Source: JAGLOK01 sp963675575 (GTDB lineage Bacteria > Bacillota > Clostridia > Christensenellales > UMGS416). From it: a DNA stretch of 64,000 bases. The notes under the pieces were generated by a model that worked only from the letters and a program-made list of their open reading frames with translations, ran no database searches and was not told where the DNA came from. The position numbers and the translations under genes are program-made. Numbering within the stretch: the stretch's first letter is position 1; each line of letters opens with the position of its first letter. Location of the stretch: assembly GCA_963675575.1 (NCBI GenBank), contig OY776378.1, forward strand, positions 2,542,001-2,606,000, in the 5' to 3' direction. Of this stretch, positions 8,261-16,271 are shown piece by piece.

Positions 8261-9172
8261 ATGGATAGAATTGGTGTAGTAGGATCTTTAAATATTGATT
8301 TAGTTGCAAGGGTGGACAAATTCGCCGTACCCGGACAGACTGTGCACGGAGATTCCCTTGATTTCATTTGCGGTGGAAAAGGCGGAAACCAAGCCATTGC
8401 CGCATCTAGACTGGGAATTCGCACTTATATGTTTGGCATGATGGGAAACGATGTCCATGCTTCAATGTATGAACGCAATTTCACAAGAGCCGGAACACAT
8501 TATTCAAATGTTGGAACAAGCTTTGAAACTTCCACCGGGATGGCTCTTATTGAAGTTGAAAAAGGCGGAGAAAACAGAATTACAATAATTGACGGAGCCA
8601 ACGCCCACGTCACGCCCGAATATATTCAGCGCCACGCCGTTGAAATAACTGCATGCAAATATCTTTTGCTTCAGCTGGAAATACCCATGGAAAGCGTAGT
8701 TTTGGCGGCAAATCTTATGAAGGAATCCGGAGGAACGGTAATATTGGACCCCGCTCCGGCAAAACCTCTTCCAAGAGAGCTTTTAGCCAATGTTGACTAT
8801 ATGACGCCCAATGAAAGCGAAATCGAGTATATAGCAAAAGGTGCCGACATTGAAAGCTCATGCAACTCGCTTTTGAAGCTGGGTGTGGGTGCGGTCATCT
8901 GCACAATGGGAGCCAAAGGGCTTTACTATTCGGACAAAACAAAAACTATCACCAGACCTTCATATGAAGTAAACGCGTTGGATGCAACCGGTGCAGGAGA
9001 CAGCTTTAATGCAGGCTTGGCCTGCGCGCTAAACCGCGGATACAGCATAGAGCAAGCGTTGGATTATGCCAGCGCGGCGGCGGCGCTTACGGTGCAGACA
9101 GTTGGCGCTCAAACCGACGCATTATCCCACCACGCGGTAGTTGAGTTTATGACCAAAAATAAAATGCGCTGA
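8261..9172 (+). CDS. rbsK: Ribokinase-like PfkB-family sugar kinase
   Basis: A 303-residue PfkB-family kinase with the ribokinase layout. It has an N-terminal GSLNIDLVARV strand, the sugar-binding loop CGGKGGNQAIAASRLG, a central LDPAPAK and TPNESE, and the C-terminal catalytic motif DATGAGDSFNAG with the anion hole and base Asp. This fits ATP-dependent phosphorylation of D-ribose, though specificity for ribose versus another pentose or nucleoside cannot be read from sequence. It stands alone, divergent from ispE, with a terminator after it and no rbs transporter nearby. There is no visible Shine-Dalgarno sequence. Confidence 0.88.
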   Translation: MDRIGVVGSLNIDLVARVDKFAVPGQTVHGDSLDFICGGKGGNQAIAASRLGIRTYMFGMMGNDVHASMYERNFTRAGTHYSNVGTSFETSTGMALIEVEKGGENRITIIDGANAHVTPEYIQRHAVEITACKYLLLQLEIPMESVVLAANLMKESGGTVILDPAPAKPLPRELLANVDYMTPNESEIEYIAKGADIESSCNSLLKLGVGAVICTMGAKGLYYSDKTKTITRPSYEVNALDATGAGDSFNAGLACALNRGYSIEQALDYASAAAALTVQTVGAQTDALSHHAVVEFMTKNKMR

Positions 9173-9197
9173 TTTTTTAAGTTTTACTTAAAGCAAC

Positions 9198-9234
9198 AAA
9201 AGCTGGCAACCTTTAAATGGTCGTCAGCTTTTTT
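9198..9234 (+). terminator. Intrinsic terminator of the ribokinase-like gene
   Basis: Stem AAAAGCTG ... CAGCTTTT with an imperfect inner extension, followed by a T-run (TTTTTT), 25 nt after the ribokinase-like stop. Confidence 0.8.
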
Positions 9235-9271
9235 AGTTCATTTTTTACTTCTGAAATAGTTAGGCGCCCGC

Positions 9272-10321
9272 CTACAACAATTTCCTGTCTTCAAGCCGCA
9301 TTTTTTCCCAATCTCCGAAACTTTCAGGGGGGGTCACCCGCTCTTCTTCGGGACGCGCTTTAAGCTCAATTGCGCTCGTTGGGCAGGTTGAAACACATAA
9401 TCCGCACCCCAAACATTTGTCACGGTTTATTGACGCTTTTCCATCCACCATCGCTATTGCATTCACTTGGCATCTCGGCAAGCACGCTTCACACCCTATA
9501 CAATTTTCATCATCAATTAGCGCTTCATAATTTGCTCGCGCCATAGAGTTTTCTATTCCCCAATCATTTATCCCACGCAACACTCCGCAGCAGCAACCAC
9601 AGCAATTGCAAATATAATGCAAGCCGTTTACAACATTGCTCACCGAATGCACAAGCCCCGCGTCTTCGGCCTCCTTAATGAGATTTATCGCTTCCTCTTT
9701 TGAAATATCATACTTCTGTGGTTTTCTATCCACCATTGAAAAAGAAAGGCAGTTGTGCTTGGGTGCGTCGCACCCTTTTCCCAGCGCGTCCTGCTGCTTT
9801 CTGCATATACAGTCGTATGCCGTAAATGTTTTTGCCGAGTCTAGTATTTTAATAACATTGTCGTATGGCAAAATCCACTCAAGTTCAGAAAAGTCCATTG
9901 TCGGGACGACCCGGTGCACTGCAGGCTGAGGCTTCATGATGCCCGCTACGCCACCGTCGGCCATATATTTTTCGGTAAGCAGCGCCATTTCTTCGTCCAT
10001 CTTTTCAAAATGCGCCTCGTAGCTTCCAACAATAAACGGCGCCAGACGAAACATCGGCTTGCCATTTTCTTTTTCCATCCACACCTTGCCCTGACGCACC
10101 ATGTTCAAAAGCCCGGTGATTACCTCATTGGTTATTTTATTTAAGCGTTCCGCAATGTCCTTTGCTGTCTCGGGCTTAAGGCTTAATTCGCATAATAATT
10201 CGGCTTCCTTTTGGGTATACATATATTGTAGCAATTCAACGTCGGAACCTGTCTCGGTTCTCGGAAACCCATTAGGCAAAGCATTGAGAGCGTCTGCGAG
10301 CTTTTCAAAAACATTTTTCAT
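9272..10321 (-). CDS. Winged-helix/4Fe-4S ferredoxin-type protein
   Basis: A 349-residue iron-sulfur protein. Residues about 40-100 resemble a winged-helix domain (ELLCELSLKPETAKDIAERL, then a beta-wing). The middle has CICRKQQDALGKGCD and a cysteine cluster YICNCCGCCCGVLRG near residue 240. The C-terminal part has two canonical 4Fe-4S motifs, CIGCEACLPRCQVNAI and CLGCGLCVSTCPTSAI. This architecture occurs in clostridial proteins of unknown electron-transfer or sensing role. GGAG lies 7 nt before the ATG. It is downstream of thiT but separated by a terminator, so it probably has its own promoter. Function beyond iron-sulfur binding is unknown. Confidence 0.82.
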   Translation of the reverse strand: MKNVFEKLADALNALPNGFPRTETGSDVELLQYMYTQKEAELLCELSLKPETAKDIAERLNKITNEVITGLLNMVRQGKVWMEKENGKPMFRLAPFIVGSYEAHFEKMDEEMALLTEKYMADGGVAGIMKPQPAVHRVVPTMDFSELEWILPYDNVIKILDSAKTFTAYDCICRKQQDALGKGCDAPKHNCLSFSMVDRKPQKYDISKEEAINLIKEAEDAGLVHSVSNVVNGLHYICNCCGCCCGVLRGINDWGIENSMARANYEALIDDENCIGCEACLPRCQVNAIAMVDGKASINRDKCLGCGLCVSTCPTSAIELKARPEEERVTPPESFGDWEKMRLEDRKLL

Positions 10322-10375
10322 CGTATATCTCCATATATTTAGTTGCGTGTTACTTAGTCGCCATAGAATTTTTAT

Positions 10376-10413
10376 ATAAAAAAATCGTTACTGCCATTAT
10401 AGCAATAACGATT
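10376..10413 (-). terminator. Intrinsic terminator of thiT
   Basis: On the minus strand the 12-bp stem AATCGTTATTGC / GCAGTAACGATT with a 7-nt loop is followed by seven T residues, between the thiT stop and the ferredoxin-type gene. Confidence 0.85.
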
Positions 10414-10496
10414 GTTTATTGTCACGGCTTATATCTGGTTTCAATCGGCTTTGTATTGTCATCCGTTTGCCGTTTCACCAAATATAACTTTTCTGC

Positions 10497-11147
10497 TTAC
10501 GCTTTTTTGGGGATACTTTGCTTCATTTTTTCGATTATCCGCCTGAACTGCGGAACAAAAGATATCGCTAGACAGACTATCATTTCAATCAGCATATATG
10601 AGCCGTTGTAAAAAAGCGAATAAATCCACACAGGTTGTCCTTGCGGCGCATACATTCCCCAAAAAATAAGACCTGATACATAGTGAGATAAAAATCTTGC
10701 AACGCACGCTATGACAATTCCCACTTGCAAATTCTTTTTACTGAATGCCGCAAACCCCAAAAAGGCAAATGGCAGCAGATAATCAAGTGCCACTTGAGCA
10801 GGATGCAAAATCCACATTCCCTGCATCAATTGAAGGCCACCATAAATAAATCCCGCAGTTATTCCCGCCACTGGGCCAAATGCCCATGCATACGCCAAAA
10901 TTGGCAACATAGACGCGGCAGTTACAGATCCTCCTTGCGGGAGTGATATCTTTATGTACGAAAGCACAAATGCCATTGCAATGCTGAGTGCTCCTATTGA
11001 CAGCTCGCGAGCAGTAAATTTCTTGCTCCTAAACATTACAAATAATCCAACCAATGCGATTACAGATATTATTATAATCTGTAACCAAATTGGTATTGCT
11101 TCGACCTCTTTCATCGACTCTGCCAGTTTTTCTAACCAAGTATTCAT
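10497..11147 (-). CDS. thiT: Thiamine ECF transporter substrate-binding subunit
   Basis: A 216-residue membrane protein with the ThiT (YuaJ) signature: an N-terminal extra helix, then LSYIKISLPQGGSVTAASMLPILAYAW, a glycine-rich helix, the thiamine-contact segment GMWILHPAQVALDYLLPF, and a final amphipathic tail. ThiT is the S-component that binds thiamine and works with the shared EcfA/A'/T energising module, which is not in this window. AAGGAG precedes the ATG. A TPP riboswitch and terminator lie upstream, the usual control of thiamine uptake genes, which strongly supports the call. Confidence 0.95.
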   Translation of the reverse strand: MNTWLEKLAESMKEVEAIPIWLQIIIISVIALVGLFVMFRSKKFTARELSIGALSIAMAFVLSYIKISLPQGGSVTAASMLPILAYAWAFGPVAGITAGFIYGGLQLMQGMWILHPAQVALDYLLPFAFLGFAAFSKKNLQVGIVIACVARFLSHYVSGLIFWGMYAPQGQPVWIYSLFYNGSYMLIEMIVCLAISFVPQFRRIIEKMKQSIPKKA

Positions 11148-11194
11148 ACAAAACTCCTTAAAGTATATTATTTAATATGACACTTTAGGCAAAT

Positions 11195-11222
11195 AAAAAA
11201 CCACACGTGAAATACGTGCGGG
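11195..11222 (-). terminator. Riboswitch-controlled terminator of thiT
   Basis: The minus-strand stem CCGCACGT / ACGTGTGG (one G-U pair) with an ATTTC-type loop is followed by TTTTTT. It sits directly after the TPP aptamer and about 50 nt before the thiT ATG, the expected expression platform for TPP-dependent termination. Confidence 0.85.
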
Positions 11223-11234
11223 TGAAAGTTCATG

Positions 11235-11350
11235 ATTTTGCTTCCCTGCGCAAGTATTAACTTACAGGTTCTAAGGGTCATCATGCACAAATATCACTGT
11301 TTGTGATATAATATTTGTGCGCGATATCTCAGCTAAAAGCCCCCCCAGCG
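11235..11350 (-). promoter_or_regulatory. TPP riboswitch (THI element)
   Basis: The minus strand carries the conserved TPP aptamer parts in order: GCTTTTAGCTGAGAT (the CUGAGA core), an extended variable P3 arm made of GCACAAATAT / GTGATATTTGTGC, then ACCCTTAGAACCTG, a P4/P5 segment TTAATACTTGCGC and the closing AGGGAAGC. This matches the family consensus ...CUGAGA...ACCCUU-GAACCUG...GCGUAGGGAA. Binding of thiamine pyrophosphate should stabilise the aptamer and favour the terminator at 11195-11222. Boundaries are approximate. Confidence 0.93.
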
Positions 11351-11369
11351 CATATTAAATTGTAATGCT

Positions 11370-11397
11370 ATTATATCACGCCAAGTGATATAGTCAA
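11370..11397 (-). promoter_or_regulatory. thiT promoter containing a perfect inverted repeat
   Basis: On the minus strand TTGACT (11397-11392), a 16-nt spacer and TATAAT (11375-11370) form a good promoter 20 nt before the aptamer. Its spacer is almost entirely an inverted repeat TATATCAC-GCCAA-GTGATATA (11372-11392), operator-like in position. It also lies just upstream of the divergent yfbR-like gene, whose own promoter I cannot place. Confidence 0.7.
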
Positions 11398-11406
11398 GGA
11401 GATAAC

Positions 11407-11982
11407 ATGTCAAAAAACTTCTTTGCTTATATATCCAGGATGAAATACATCTACCGCTGGAACCTTATGCGAAACGCGGACCGCGAAAACATTCAGGAGC
11501 ACTCTATGCAGGTGGTCTGGATTGCTCACGCATTAGGTCTTATCGGAAACAAACTTTGTGACAAAAACTATGACATTGAAAAAGTCATCGCGACCGCCGC
11601 CTACCACGAAGCGGGCGAAGTCATAACAGGCGATCTTCCCACACCAATCAAATATTATAATCCCGACATAAAAAACGCGTATAAAAAAATTGAAGATATG
11701 GCGAACCAAAAACTTTTGGCTATGCTTCCCAATGAGCTTAAACCGGAATACGAAAAATACCTTCTTCCAGAAAAATCCGAAGAATACCTCATAGTAAAGG
11801 CCGCCGACAGAATCTGCGCCTATCTTAAGTGTATTGAAGAGATGAAAGTTGGAAACAAAGAATTCGAAAAGGCGAAAGCTTCAATATATAAATCAATTAT
11901 AGAATTAAATATGCCCGAAGCAAACTATTTCATGGATAATTTCACAGAAAGCTTTGAGCTTACTTTGGACGAGCTTAACTAG
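11407..11982 (+). CDS. HD-domain 5'-deoxynucleotidase, YfbR-like
   Basis: A 191-residue HD-superfamily phosphohydrolase that follows YfbR closely: FFAYISRMKYIYRWNLMRNADRENIQEHS at the N-terminus, GEVITGDLPTPIKYYN, and the late metal ligand in VKAADRICAYLKC. YfbR removes phosphate from deoxyribonucleoside 5'-monophosphates. The name-giving HD pair, normally in HDASE, reads YHEAGE here, so the metal-binding Asp is Glu. An AAGGAG lies 6 nt before the ATG. It is divergent from thiT and its stop overlaps the convergent phosphoesterase gene by 8 nt. Family assignment is firm; activity with the changed ligand is uncertain. Confidence 0.85.
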   Translation: MSKNFFAYISRMKYIYRWNLMRNADRENIQEHSMQVVWIAHALGLIGNKLCDKNYDIEKVIATAAYHEAGEVITGDLPTPIKYYNPDIKNAYKKIEDMANQKLLAMLPNELKPEYEKYLLPEKSEEYLIVKAADRICAYLKCIEEMKVGNKEFEKAKASIYKSIIELNMPEANYFMDNFTESFELTLDELN

Positions 11983-12865
11983 GCCTTTTTGCGCGGCTCA
12001 CGTAATTGTAATTGTCCCAATCAAAACTATCATTCGCCGCATGCCAGTGTTCATTCGGAATAAGTCCGTCTTTTCCGTCCCATCCTTTTGAAAACGCGTA
12101 CTCTTTGGCATAGGTTAAAAAAGCGAGTGTCGCGACCTTTCCATCCTCAATGCTGTGCATCAGCATATTTTCCCAAGGGCTGTAAAATTCAATATTTGAT
12201 AAATCAAAAGCTTTTTTATTGTCTGTTGTATTATATGAAGCCTGTTTTTCTTCCACACTCCAAGATCCGTCAATAAAAGATAAAACAGAATACGGAGCCA
12301 TGCCGCTAATCCTGAACGAAAGCCCGGCGGAACCAGGATTTACAATAAGGGTATCGTCAATTTTTCTATGCCACTGCTGATGGCTGTGTCCGCAAATCAA
12401 AACATCTTCGCAAACACTCGCCAACGCTTCAGTTATTTTATCTTCTTCATGCTTGTAAACAAGCTCACTGACATTGCGGGGAGAACCGTGAACCACCCTA
12501 AAAAATGTCCCCATGACCTGAAATTCAATTTGTGATGGAAGAGTAAAAAGATAATCCATGTTTGCATCGGTAAGCTCGCGGTCAGTCCACAAAATAGGCT
12601 TCATCTGATGGAATTTATCCCAATGTTCATGCTTCCCGTCCAGATAATTCCGCAAGTAATCTTCCCTATTGCCATGAATGGCTTTCGCGTTATGCTGCTT
12701 GATAATATCTATCGTTTGATTGGGCTGGGTAAACCCGCCAATTATATCGCCGGCTATTATCACATCATCCAAATCAATCTTTGACAGCTCGTCAAAAACA
12801 GCCTTTAAAGCCACAAAGTTAGAATGTATATCGGATATTACGCCAATCTTATATTCTTTTCTCAT
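11975..12865 (-). CDS. Calcineurin-like metallophosphoesterase
   Basis: About 296 residues starting at ATG 12865. The TGA of the upstream gene shares a base with this ATG (TGATG), indicating translational coupling. Metal-binding blocks are all present: GVISDIHSN, AGDIIGG, HGNREDYL, VVHGSPRN, and CGHSHQQWHRKIDDTLIVNPGSAGLS. This is the MPP fold of YfcE/MJ0936-type phosphodiesterases. The last about 80 residues, rich in Trp and aromatic residues (FYSPWENMLMHSIEDGK, HWHAANDSFDWDNYNYVSR), form an extension beyond the catalytic core. The substrate is unknown. Confidence 0.85.
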   Translation of the reverse strand: MRKEYKIGVISDIHSNFVALKAVFDELSKIDLDDVIIAGDIIGGFTQPNQTIDIIKQHNAKAIHGNREDYLRNYLDGKHEHWDKFHQMKPILWTDRELTDANMDYLFTLPSQIEFQVMGTFFRVVHGSPRNVSELVYKHEEDKITEALASVCEDVLICGHSHQQWHRKIDDTLIVNPGSAGLSFRISGMAPYSVLSFIDGSWSVEEKQASYNTTDNKKAFDLSNIEFYSPWENMLMHSIEDGKVATLAFLTYAKEYAFSKGWDGKDGLIPNEHWHAANDSFDWDNYNYVSRAKRPS

Positions 12866-14016
12866 CAACGTCTGTATCTCGAATTTCTGTGCTTTCTTTG
12901 CGCCACAGCTCTCATTATTATAAGCAATGTAACTAAAACAAATATTACAGCCAATATAATTATTATGATGCGTATAATTTTGGCCGCGCTGTTTGTGCTT
13001 TGCGGCGCCTGGCTGGGCAAAGCGGTTACAATCGGTGTCTGTGTATCTGCTTGAATGGTAGGAGTCGGCGTTTCCGGCATCGGCGTCGGAGTTTCCGGAG
13101 CAGGCGTTACAGTGGGAGTTTCGGTGGGCGAAAGTTCCATTGTGGGAGTGTTTTGCGGCACAGCTTTAAGCGTGATTTCTTTATAAAATTTTGTATAAAT
13201 ACTGCTATATTTTGTGCCTTTAACATAGTAATCGGCGCTAACGTGAAATGTATATTCAGTAGTTGTGTCCAATCCGCTGATGCTATACGATTTTTCATAC
13301 GCGGCCGATTCCCCGATATATTTATATCCTGAATCAAGAACCACAAAACGGTCTATCTCGCCTATTGCTCCGCTATCAAACTTAATGCTTTCCATCGCGT
13401 CCCAATAAATTACTATGGTTCCGTTTTGCGGAGAATAAGCGGATAGTTTTTGAACTGCGATTAACTGGTCTTCAAAATATTTATTTTGTGCGCTAATCAA
13501 ATTAATTGTGCTTCGGGCAGACGAACCATCACTTACATCGAGAAAATTATAGTCGCATTTAAACGTGGTCAGCGAAAGCTTCGTCAGCGCAGACGGAATT
13601 TCATCCAGTCTGTTGGCGCTTATATCCAGATTTTTCAACCCCGACATCACTCCGATATTGGAAGGAATCCTCGATAGCCTGTTACCGGACAAATCCAAGG
13701 ATTCAAGCGCGGTCAAGTTTTCTATCTCGCGCGGCACTGACGTAATCGAGTTAAGCGAAATGTCTATTGAAGAAGCTCCGGTCAAATATTGAACTCCGTC
13801 AATATTTGATATTCCTTTATTTGAAAGATTTACGGCCCCTGTTATCGCCGCAAGCTTCTCAGTTGTAAGCGAATCGCCTGCGGGAACTCCGGCAAGCTGA
13901 TGAAGAGCCGAGTTCAAATTTGAGTCCGGAATGCTGACGGCAACCGCAAAGGCAGTCTGCCCCAAAGAAAAAATTAAAGCGAATATTAAAAACAAAGATA
14001 ATAATTTATATCTCAT
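12865..14016 (-). CDS. Leucine-rich-repeat surface protein with C-terminal anchor
   Basis: A 383-residue exported protein. A signal peptide (MRYKLLSLFLIFALIFSLGQTAFA) leads into an internalin-like cap and about four leucine-rich repeats (LTALESLDLSGNRLSRIPSN, SGLKNLDISANRLDEIPSA). A fibronectin-III-like segment (about residues 195-285, ending TTEYTFHVSADYY) follows. Next comes a Thr/Pro-rich linker with repeated ETPTP and TPTPT units. The end is a membrane helix (about 345-370) with a basic tail (QRKHRNSRYRR). It should be a membrane-anchored extracellular adhesion or binding protein. It is translationally coupled to the cytoplasmic phosphoesterase, an odd pairing. Confidence 0.82.
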   Translation of the reverse strand: MRYKLLSLFLIFALIFSLGQTAFAVAVSIPDSNLNSALHQLAGVPAGDSLTTEKLAAITGAVNLSNKGISNIDGVQYLTGASSIDISLNSITSVPREIENLTALESLDLSGNRLSRIPSNIGVMSGLKNLDISANRLDEIPSALTKLSLTTFKCDYNFLDVSDGSSARSTINLISAQNKYFEDQLIAVQKLSAYSPQNGTIVIYWDAMESIKFDSGAIGEIDRFVVLDSGYKYIGESAAYEKSYSISGLDTTTEYTFHVSADYYVKGTKYSSIYTKFYKEITLKAVPQNTPTMELSPTETPTVTPAPETPTPMPETPTPTIQADTQTPIVTALPSQAPQSTNSAAKIIRIIIIILAVIFVLVTLLIIMRAVAQRKHRNSRYRR

Positions 14017-14124
14017 AACACATCTCCTTTAGCTTAGTATTTTAATATATAAACATTTATAGCGCAACTTATCGGATTTTATACGGGCAGAACAAAGCAA
14101 GTTTTGGGTATTTGAAAACATTTC

Positions 14125-14937
14125 TTATCCGTACACTTCAGGGTCATACACCCACCCGCCGTCACTGGGGAAATTGTCCCAATTTGGCACCACAGCGGGA
14201 ACTTTCTTTTCTGATTCGAAAGGCTCGTGCACAGGCACAGTATCCCCATCTATCAGCGGAGGCGGCATATAAGATTGCGTAAGGTCTGGATCCGCTTTCC
14301 CATCCACCACTTCAACATACGTTCCCTCGATGCAGTTATCGTAAATCCACTTTGCGTCTTGCGGCATCAGCCTCATGCAACCGTGGGAATCCGGAAAAGA
14401 AAGCTCCGCGTATGTTTCTGTCATCAAAGTATCTTCGTCTTTTGTTTCAAACATGACCGAGTGGAAAAGAAAAGGCTTGTATATCCGCGTCACATACTCG
14501 CAATAGCCGCCGCCGAATGTGGAAAAGAATTTCCACCTGTATCTATCATCATCATTTAGCACCTGAAACACCTTTTTTGTATAATTGTCGCGTTTTCCGG
14601 CAGAGCACATAAATTGATTTATCAGCCGTGTGTATTCTCCGCTTTCATCCAAAGCGTATACGGAAATCAATTGATTATAGGTGTCCACACGTACGTACCA
14701 CGGCCTTCCGTCACCCGCAGCTTCCACATGGGGAGCTGGGGTGGGTGTCGGCGCAGGTGTAGGTGTGGGAGGCGCTGTGGGTTCAGGTGTTTGCAAATCA
14801 GCAGAAGACGCACTGCTTCGTGTCTGAACACTTTCCGTCTCTTGCTGCGCGTTTGTCGCAATGGGACTGCACGAGCTAAGCATTAATATCGAAACCACAA
14901 AAACTATATTTATAATTTTTATTTTGTTCTTAAACAT
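14125..14937 (-). CDS. L,D-transpeptidase lipoprotein (YkuD domain)
   Basis: About 270 residues from ATG 14937 (TTG 14943 also in frame). A lipoprotein signal ends in LMLSSCSP, then a Thr/Pro linker with TPEPTAPPTPTPAPTPTP. The YkuD catalytic domain has the active-site motif SFPDSHGCMRLMPQDAKWIY with the nucleophilic Cys. Such enzymes form 3-3 peptidoglycan cross-links or attach proteins to the wall, outside the membrane. It stands alone between the LRR gene and the divergent Eis-like gene. It lacks a ribosome binding site and has a TATAAT box 7 nt before the ATG. Confidence 0.9.
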   Translation of the reverse strand: MFKNKIKIINIVFVVSILMLSSCSPIATNAQQETESVQTRSSASSADLQTPEPTAPPTPTPAPTPTPAPHVEAAGDGRPWYVRVDTYNQLISVYALDESGEYTRLINQFMCSAGKRDNYTKKVFQVLNDDDRYRWKFFSTFGGGYCEYVTRIYKPFLFHSVMFETKDEDTLMTETYAELSFPDSHGCMRLMPQDAKWIYDNCIEGTYVEVVDGKADPDLTQSYMPPPLIDGDTVPVHEPFESEKKVPAVVPNWDNFPSDGGWVYDPEVYG

Positions 14938-14944
14938 AGCCAAT

Positions 14945-14974
14945 ATTATAACATTATTTAATCTTCATTGACAA
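14945..14974 (-). promoter_or_regulatory. Candidate leaderless promoter of the L,D-transpeptidase gene
   Basis: On the minus strand TTGTCA (14974-14969), 18 nt and a perfect TATAAT (14950-14945) are followed by ATTGGCT and then the ATG. The transcript would start at or next to the start codon. Confidence 0.55.
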
Positions 14975-15014
14975 ACAAACATTAAACAAATATATTGTTA
15001 ATTGGAGGTAATCT

Positions 15015-16205
15015 ATGGAATTTCGCAAAATCAAAGAAACTGAGCAGGAGCAGGCTATATACATAATATCACAATCCTTTTATTATGACTGCAAAGGAGA
15101 ATATAAGCTTCTCGAAAAAGGAAAATTCAGATATCAGGAGTTTTTCGGCGCCTTTGACGAGCACGGAAAAATGATTGCCATAACGCAATGTGAGCCCCAC
15201 TATATGTGGTTGGATGGAGTGGGCGTTAAAAGCGGAGGCATCGCCAACGTGGCCTGTCTTCCAGAAAACAGAAGAAGCGGATTGATTCGCGAGACAATTA
15301 AACTTGCTCTGGGCACCATCTACGAAGAAGGATATGTAATGAGTTATCTATATCCCTTCTCATATCCATATTACAGAAAATTCGGTTATGAGCTTTGCAA
15401 CGAAATGTATAGGCTTGAAGCGTCTCCAAAAGATTTGGTGAATATTCCTTTTGAAGGAACTGCAAAGCAGTTTGAACCGGGCGACAGTGGAAGCGATCCC
15501 TGCGATATCATTGAAATCTATAATATTTTCTCTGAAAAATATAATATAATGCTGGACAGAGACGCTTGGCAGTGGGAAAAAAAGCTTGAGCATAATCCGG
15601 TAACATCAAAAACACGCACTTATGTAATATATGATAAAGATACAAAGGCTCGGGCATATTTCACATATGATTATGATAGAGATGGTGTCACGGCCGAGCT
15701 TTCAATAAAGGATTTGGCTTGGACGGATTACGAGGCCATGAATATGCTTTTTGCCTTCATCGGCCGATTTGCGGGCAATGTTATTAAAATAAGCTTTCAT
15801 CTTCCTCCAGATATGGTTCCTTCATATTTATGGCAGGAGCCCAGAGACTGCGAAATATTTTATGAGCCAAGCGGAATGGCGCGCATAGTAAACGCAAAAA
15901 AAGCGCTTGAAACATTCAAAAAACCCGGAGACGAGGGCAATTTCACAATAAAAATCAATGATGATTTTATGGAGCAAAATAATAAATCATATAAAGTTTC
16001 ATGGAAGAATGGGAAATCAAAAGCTAAAGAATATGATGGAGAGTGTGATATCGAGTGCTCCATCATGGCGCTTACACAAATACTCACGGGATTTGTAGGC
16101 TTGGAGCAAGCCGAAACGCGAAGTGATTTAACAATTATAAACAATAGTGACTTGCTTACCCAAACTTTCCCCAAAAAAATGGTTTATATAGCGGATTTCT
16201 TTTAA
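15015..16205 (+). CDS. Eis-type GNAT acetyltransferase
   Basis: A 396-residue protein with the layout of the Eis family: two GNAT folds followed by an SCP2-like C-terminal domain. The first GNAT domain carries KSGGIANVACLPENRRSGLIRE (acetyl-CoA loop near residues 74-95) and FSYPYYRKFGYELC. The middle GNAT-like part has YVIYDKDTKARAYFTYD. The C-terminal domain begins around residue 290 and the chain ends ADFF. In Mycobacterium Eis the C-terminal carboxylate takes part in catalysis, and the terminal Phe here is in line with that. Eis enzymes acetylate amines such as aminoglycosides or protein lysines. TGGAGGT lies 6 nt before the ATG. The substrate is unknown. Confidence 0.85.
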   Translation: MEFRKIKETEQEQAIYIISQSFYYDCKGEYKLLEKGKFRYQEFFGAFDEHGKMIAITQCEPHYMWLDGVGVKSGGIANVACLPENRRSGLIRETIKLALGTIYEEGYVMSYLYPFSYPYYRKFGYELCNEMYRLEASPKDLVNIPFEGTAKQFEPGDSGSDPCDIIEIYNIFSEKYNIMLDRDAWQWEKKLEHNPVTSKTRTYVIYDKDTKARAYFTYDYDRDGVTAELSIKDLAWTDYEAMNMLFAFIGRFAGNVIKISFHLPPDMVPSYLWQEPRDCEIFYEPSGMARIVNAKKALETFKKPGDEGNFTIKINDDFMEQNNKSYKVSWKNGKSKAKEYDGECDIECSIMALTQILTGFVGLEQAETRSDLTIINNSDLLTQTFPKKMVYIADFF

Positions 16206-16271
16206 CCAAGCTTCATAAAAAATCGTTCTAACTTTATCTTGGAATATAGTAATTAACCCATGGAGACAGAT

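Noticed and set aside
11281..11345. Independent sRNA or operator at the TATCAC/GTGATA repeat in 11290-11325
   Set aside because: It is the extended P3 arm of the TPP riboswitch.
13000..13332. Arg/Ser/Phe-rich plus-strand frame
   Set aside because: Antisense to the Thr/Pro linker and fibronectin-like part of the LRR protein; the composition is a codon-shadow effect.
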